Shown piece by piece: positions 5,908 through 8,582 of a DNA stretch of 8,582 bases (position 1 is its first letter; every line of letters starts with the position of its first letter). The position numbers and the translations under genes are program-made. Under the pieces are notes generated by a model. It was not told the DNA's origin, ran no database searches, and saw nothing but the letters and a program-made list of their open reading frames with translations. This stretch comes from JBAYVY01 sp041674345 (lineage in GTDB: Bacteria; Planctomycetota; Phycisphaerae; Phycisphaerales; Zrk34), in contig JBAYVY010000148.1 in assembly GCA_041674345.1 (NCBI GenBank), forward strand, positions 1 through 8,582, written 5' to 3'.

Positions 5908-6915
5908 ATGAAAGTTTTCTCAATCCGAGCGGTGGGGATGATGGTTGTCGCGCTGTTGATCCCGGCCAGTGTTCAGGCAGGCGGGATTTGGGACAACGGC
6001 GGGGGGGACGGTCTGTGGGAAACCCCCGCGAACTGGAACCTGGACACGCTGCCGGGCGCGACCGATGATGTGGGCATCCCCACTCCCAACGTCGCCAATC
6101 TCAGCAGCACGCAATCCGTCAAAGGCATCAACAGCAGTGGAACCCTCAATATTCTGACCGGCGGCAATCTCACGGCAGGCGCTTCACATGTCCAAACAGG
6201 GTCCAGCGTCTTTACGCTCAATGTGCTGGGCGGAAGCATCACCGCCAGTCGCTTCTTCAATAACCCGACGGCATCCACCAGCGTCAACAGCGGCATGATT
6301 ATCACGATGACCGGCGGGGCGATCAGTTTCAACGACCGCTTCCAGTTCAACAGCTTCGCTGTGGACAATGACCGCAACGTCGTTAATCTCAGCGGCGGGA
6401 CGTTCGGTTCGGCGAACTTCACCCTCTTTGGTGCTTACAACGGCAATCGCTCGCAATTGAACGTCACCGGCTCCACACTCGCCTTCAACGTCGCGGGCAT
6501 CACCCTCGCACCGATCACGTCCGATCCCGCCATTTCCACAGCGCTGACTTTCACCGTGGCCGGCACGACCCTCGCTGAACGATCCACCATCGCCAAACTC
6601 AACACCGTCGGCGGGCTGGTGCTCGATCAGAACCCATTGACGGTGGATTTCAGCAACTACGCCAATGCAGGCACCGGCAGCTACTCGATGACGCTGATTG
6701 ACTATGCAGGCGTGCTGACGCTGCCTTCGGGCACGGCCTTCGCCGCGCCCAATTTCATCTATGGTTCCAGCGGTGTGAGCGGCGCGTCGCTCGTGCTTGA
6801 TGCGACCAACAAGCTCTACCGCGTGGATTTCAGCTATGCCGCCATCCCCGAACCGGCGACGCTGGGTCTGCTGGTGATCGGCGGGTTGATGATGCTGCCG
6901 CGGCGCGGTCGCTGA
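5908..6915 (+). CDS. Secreted PEP-CTERM protein with beta-repeat body
   Basis: This 335-residue exported protein begins with a signal peptide (basic MKVFSIR, hydrophobic core, probable cleavage after SVQA at 24). The segment IWDNGGGDGLWETPANWNLD followed by TLPGATDDVGIP resembles the start of autotransporter-type beta-strand repeats, and the body is rich in Gly, Ser, Thr and Asn with short repeated strands (GTLNILTGGNLTAG, FTLNVLGGSITA), as in a beta-helix. The end is a PEP-CTERM sorting signal: IPEP at 313-316, a hydrophobic segment, then RRGR. Known PEP-CTERM tails direct proteins to an exosortase and the cell surface or matrix. GAAGGAG at 5894-5900, seven bases before the ATG, is a strong ribosome binding site. 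It faces the LacI gene and is probably controlled by it. Binding partner and function are unknown. Confidence 0.9.
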   Translation: MKVFSIRAVGMMVVALLIPASVQAGGIWDNGGGDGLWETPANWNLDTLPGATDDVGIPTPNVANLSSTQSVKGINSSGTLNILTGGNLTAGASHVQTGSSVFTLNVLGGSITASRFFNNPTASTSVNSGMIITMTGGAISFNDRFQFNSFAVDNDRNVVNLSGGTFGSANFTLFGAYNGNRSQLNVTGSTLAFNVAGITLAPITSDPAISTALTFTVAGTTLAERSTIAKLNTVGGLVLDQNPLTVDFSNYANAGTGSYSMTLIDYAGVLTLPSGTAFAAPNFIYGSSGVSGASLVLDATNKLYRVDFSYAAIPEPATLGLLVIGGLMMLPRRGR

Positions 6916-6948
6916 TCGGTGAGGGTGATGCTCGAACTTCCTCCTCCG

Positions 6949-6979
6949 CGCCGCGAACCGCCTGAAGGCGGTCGCGGCG
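6949..6979 (+). terminator. Strong hairpin after the PEP-CTERM gene
   Basis: CGCCGCG (6949-6955), one bulged A, and ACCGCCT (6957-6963) pair with AGGCGGT (6966-6972) and CGCGGCG (6973-6979) around a GA loop: 14 pairs. Only TTT follows, so it is a weak intrinsic terminator or an mRNA 3'-end stabiliser. It lies 33 bases after the stop codon. Confidence 0.5.
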
Positions 6980-6986
6980 TTTGACG

Positions 6987-7889
6987 ATGGATGTCATGCC
7001 GAGTCGAGGGCGAACCATGTGCAATGTGCAAGGCGCGATGTGCAATGTGAGGCGAGTGAACCGTCGCTCCGGCTCCGCCTCTTCCACATCGCACATTGAA
7101 CATGGCACATCGAACATCCGACATCGGCGGGGGCAATTAATTGCCCCCGCCGGGGGTTCCGGAGGTTTCACGCTGGTGGAACTTTTGGTGGTGGTGGCGA
7201 TCATCGCGTTGTTGATCGCGATTCTGCTGCCGTCGCTGAACAAGGCGCGGGCGGCGGCGCGCGGGGTGGTGTGTCTGGCGAACATCCGGCAGATCGACAC
7301 GGCGCTGCTCAGTTACACCATCGACAACAACAACTGGCTGCCGTACAGCGTGGAAGCGAGCACGCCTCCGACGGGCGATCCCGGCGGGGTATGGTGGTGG
7401 CGACTGGGTTACGGAAATTACCTGCAATACGACTGGATCAAATACAGCGGGGGAGTCTGGAACTGCCCGCTGGCGGAGGAAGCGCCGCCTCGCCACTGGC
7501 TCTACGCCGATCGCTGGAGCAGTCATTACAGCATGAATGCGTACCTGTACTGCGTCCGAATGCCGGACGGAAGTTTCAAGCCGGGGCTATTACCGCGAAA
7601 ACTAAGCGATGCCGGTACGTCGTCCACCGTTTTGATCGGCGATGGAACCCTGCTGAGCGACCCATCATCGGGTCTCTATTTCTATGCGAGGTTCAACGAG
7701 AAATTCATCGAACCGGCTTACACCTGGGGCTGGTTTCCGCCGTGGCAGATCGATCCGGCCACCGGTCGCATTTCGCTGCACAACGGCGTGGTGAACCTCG
7801 GTTGTGTGGACGGTCACGCCGAGTCCTATTCCGGTTCGTGGGGCACGACGGAGATTTATCAGCGGTTCCGCCGCTCGGATATGCCGTAG
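6987..7889 (+). CDS. Type II secretion/type IV prepilin-like protein with C-terminal H-x9-DG motif
   Basis: The core is a prepilin N-terminal signal: GGFTLVELLVVVAIIALL, with cleavage expected between Gly and Phe61 and Glu at mature position 5, then a hydrophobic helix and KARAAARGVVCLANIRQID. The C-terminal part has LHNGVVNLGCVDG (H265, nine residues, D275-G276), the H-x9-DG motif found in large planctomycete pseudopilin families. After cleavage and methylation by a prepilin peptidase it would sit in the inner membrane with a soluble domain outside. The start is uncertain: ATG at 6987 gives 300 residues with a 60-residue leader encoded by heptamer repeats and the palindrome, far longer than usual; TTG 6981, ATG 6996, 7017 or 7038 and GTG 7056 (with GAGG upstream) are alternatives. 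No strong ribosome site is seen. Repeat insertion into the 5' end is likely. Family call is secure. Confidence 0.85.
   Translation: MDVMPSRGRTMCNVQGAMCNVRRVNRRSGSASSTSHIEHGTSNIRHRRGQLIAPAGGSGGFTLVELLVVVAIIALLIAILLPSLNKARAAARGVVCLANIRQIDTALLSYTIDNNNWLPYSVEASTPPTGDPGGVWWWRLGYGNYLQYDWIKYSGGVWNCPLAEEAPPRHWLYADRWSSHYSMNAYLYCVRMPDGSFKPGLLPRKLSDAGTSSTVLIGDGTLLSDPSSGLYFYARFNEKFIEPAYTWGWFPPWQIDPATGRISLHNGVVNLGCVDGHAESYSGSWGTTEIYQRFRRSDMP
7016..7126. repeat. Inverted arrays of 7-bp repeats (CACATNG family)
   Basis: The left arm (7016-7050) is five back-to-back heptamers: CATGTGC, AATGTGC, AAGGCGC, GATGTGC, AATGTGA. The right arm (7085-7126) is six heptamers in the opposite sense: CACATCG, CACATTG, AACATGG, CACATCG, AACATCC, GACATCG. 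A 34-base middle separates them, and GAGGCG (7049-7054) pairs with CGCCTC (7076-7081), so the whole folds into a long imperfect hairpin. The array is translated as the odd N-terminal part of the prepilin frame. Confidence 0.75.
7125..7152. repeat. 28-bp perfect palindrome
   Basis: CGGCGGGGGCAATT (7125-7138) is followed directly by its exact reverse complement (7139-7152), with no loop. It begins at the last heptamer of the array and ends 15 bases before the codons for GGFTLVELL. It could form a cruciform or be a protein-binding site. Its GC-rich ends around an AATTAATT centre make it stand out. Confidence 0.8.
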
Positions 7890-7922
7890 TCTCTGATGGC
7901 GCGTGAGGAGACGGGGGGAGGA

Positions 7923-8016
7923 AAGTGGGAAGGGGGAAGTGAGAGGAAAGTGGGAAGGCGGAAGGGGGAAGTGGGAAGTAAAGACCCGCGTATAAAATTC
8001 TTCCGACTTCCGACTT
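7923..8016. repeat. Second inverted array of 7-bp repeats (AAGTGGG family)
   Basis: From 7923 to 7982 run eight heptamers of the form AAGTGGG (AAGTGGG, AAGGGGG, AAGTGAG, four extra bases, AAGTGGG, AAGGCGG, AAGGGGG, AAGTGGG, AAGTAAA). After a 13-base middle the opposite strand carries AAGTCGG twice (plus strand CCGACTT at 8003-8009 and 8010-8016, with a partial unit before). The array starts 33 bases after the prepilin stop. No gene is seen in 7890-8114. Confidence 0.7.
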
Positions 8017-8068
8017 TCTCCTGATTCCTCATGCGGAACTTTTCGTCCGTCGGCGCGTCCAACTCAGG

Positions 8069-8074
8069 TACAAT
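8069..8074 (+). promoter_or_regulatory. Possible -10 element of the last gene
   Basis: TACAAT matches TATAAT at five of six positions and lies 40 bases before the ATG at 8115. No clear -35 is found at normal distance. GGAG at 8105-8108, six bases before the ATG, is the ribosome binding site. Confidence 0.35.
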
Positions 8075-8114
8075 CGCCAGTTCAGGGACGCATCTCATAC
8101 CGACGGAGACCGCC

Positions 8115-8582
8115 ATGTCACGAGTTTTGCCCATCGTTTGTCTGCTGGCTGTCCTTTCCATCACCGCCGCGGCCGTCGCCCAGCCCTCGCCGCTGGACCG
8201 CGCCCGTCAGTTCATGCGCGACCGCGATTTTGAACAGGCCGTCACGCAACTGGACAAGACCCTCGCCGCCCCCGCCGCCCCACACCGCGATGAAGCGGCT
8301 TACCTCAAGGCGCTGGCGCTCTCGCAGGCCAAACAATACGACCAGGCGATCCTCGCCGCCGACGCGGCCCTTGCGCGGTTCCCCGACTCGCCCTGGGCCG
8401 CCAAGACGATCTTCCTCAAGGCGCAATGCCTGATTCAGTTGCGCCGTGTTCCGGGGGTCGCCGAGGCCGAAAAAATCTACGAGCAGCAGACGCATCGGTT
8501 GCTCTCCGCCGAACGCAAGGCCGAAATCGCGCGGGTGCTGATCGACTTCGCCGAACAGTTGTGCGTCAAACCCGACCCGGCC
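8115..8582 (+). CDS. Exported TPR-type protein (3' partial)
   Basis: The frame is open to the end of the window (156 codons). It starts with a signal peptide: MSRVLPIVCLLAVLSITAAA and a cleavage-like AVAQ near residue 22. Helical pairs of TPR type follow: ARQFMRDRDFEQAVTQLDKTL (about 30-50), AAYLKALALSQAKQYDQAIL and ALARFPDSPWA (61-95), then KTIFLKAQCLIQL and AEAEKIYEQQ. TPR domains mediate protein contacts. The stretch EKIYEQQTHRLLSAERKAEI with the following VLIDFAEQL resembles the N-terminal region of large planctomycete alpha-2-macroglobulin-like proteins, but too little is visible to claim this. GGAG six bases before the ATG supports the start. Confidence 0.85.
   Translation, partial: MSRVLPIVCLLAVLSITAAAVAQPSPLDRARQFMRDRDFEQAVTQLDKTLAAPAAPHRDEAAYLKALALSQAKQYDQAILAADAALARFPDSPWAAKTIFLKAQCLIQLRRVPGVAEAEKIYEQQTHRLLSAERKAEIARVLIDFAEQLCVKPDPA

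Noticed and set aside
7016..7126. CRISPR-like repeats
   Set aside because: Units are 7 bases, back to back without spacers, and in two opposed blocks; no cas genes are present.

Overview
The window most likely comes from a planctomycete, probably of the Phycisphaerae type. It is GC-rich. It carries a secreted protein with a C-terminal PEP-CTERM tail, and a prepilin-like protein with the GFTLVELLVV start and the C-terminal H-x9-DG motif common in Planctomycetota. Two sugar-type transcription regulators (XylR/AraC-like and LacI) lie in the same stretch. No rRNA, tRNA or CRISPR array was seen. This placement is inferred from gene content only.

Left part (1-1339): the 3' portion of a XylR-like activator (LacI-type sensor joined to an AraC-type DNA-binding domain), then about 430 bases without a gene that hold a terminator-like hairpin and several A/T tracts. 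Middle part (1340-4597): an accessory island. It contains a compact restriction-modification cassette with a small Xre-type controller and a MamI-like nuclease on the minus strand (11-base overlap). Divergent to them is a large N6-adenine methyltransferase fused to a specificity (TRD) domain. The short divergent promoter region holds two copies of the palindrome GCTATAGC, 52 bp apart, which are the best candidate controller operators. Directly behind the nuclease gene lies the C-terminal remnant of a different, larger Eco57I/type IIG-like methyltransferase, which suggests a hotspot where one restriction system was overwritten by another.

Right part (4619-8582): a LacI-family repressor faces a secreted PEP-CTERM protein gene across a short control region with convincing promoter and operator candidates, so the repressor probably controls its neighbour and perhaps itself. 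After a strong hairpin comes the prepilin-like gene. It is bracketed on both sides by inverted arrays of 7-base repeats: one array and a 28-bp perfect palindrome run into its 5' coding end, and a second, unrelated-sequence array follows its stop codon. The window ends in the 5' part of an exported TPR-type protein.

The most unusual material is the heptamer-repeat architecture around the prepilin gene and the controller-operator arrangement with the methyltransferase remnant at the restriction cassette. Family assignments rest on motif recognition by eye; no database search was run.
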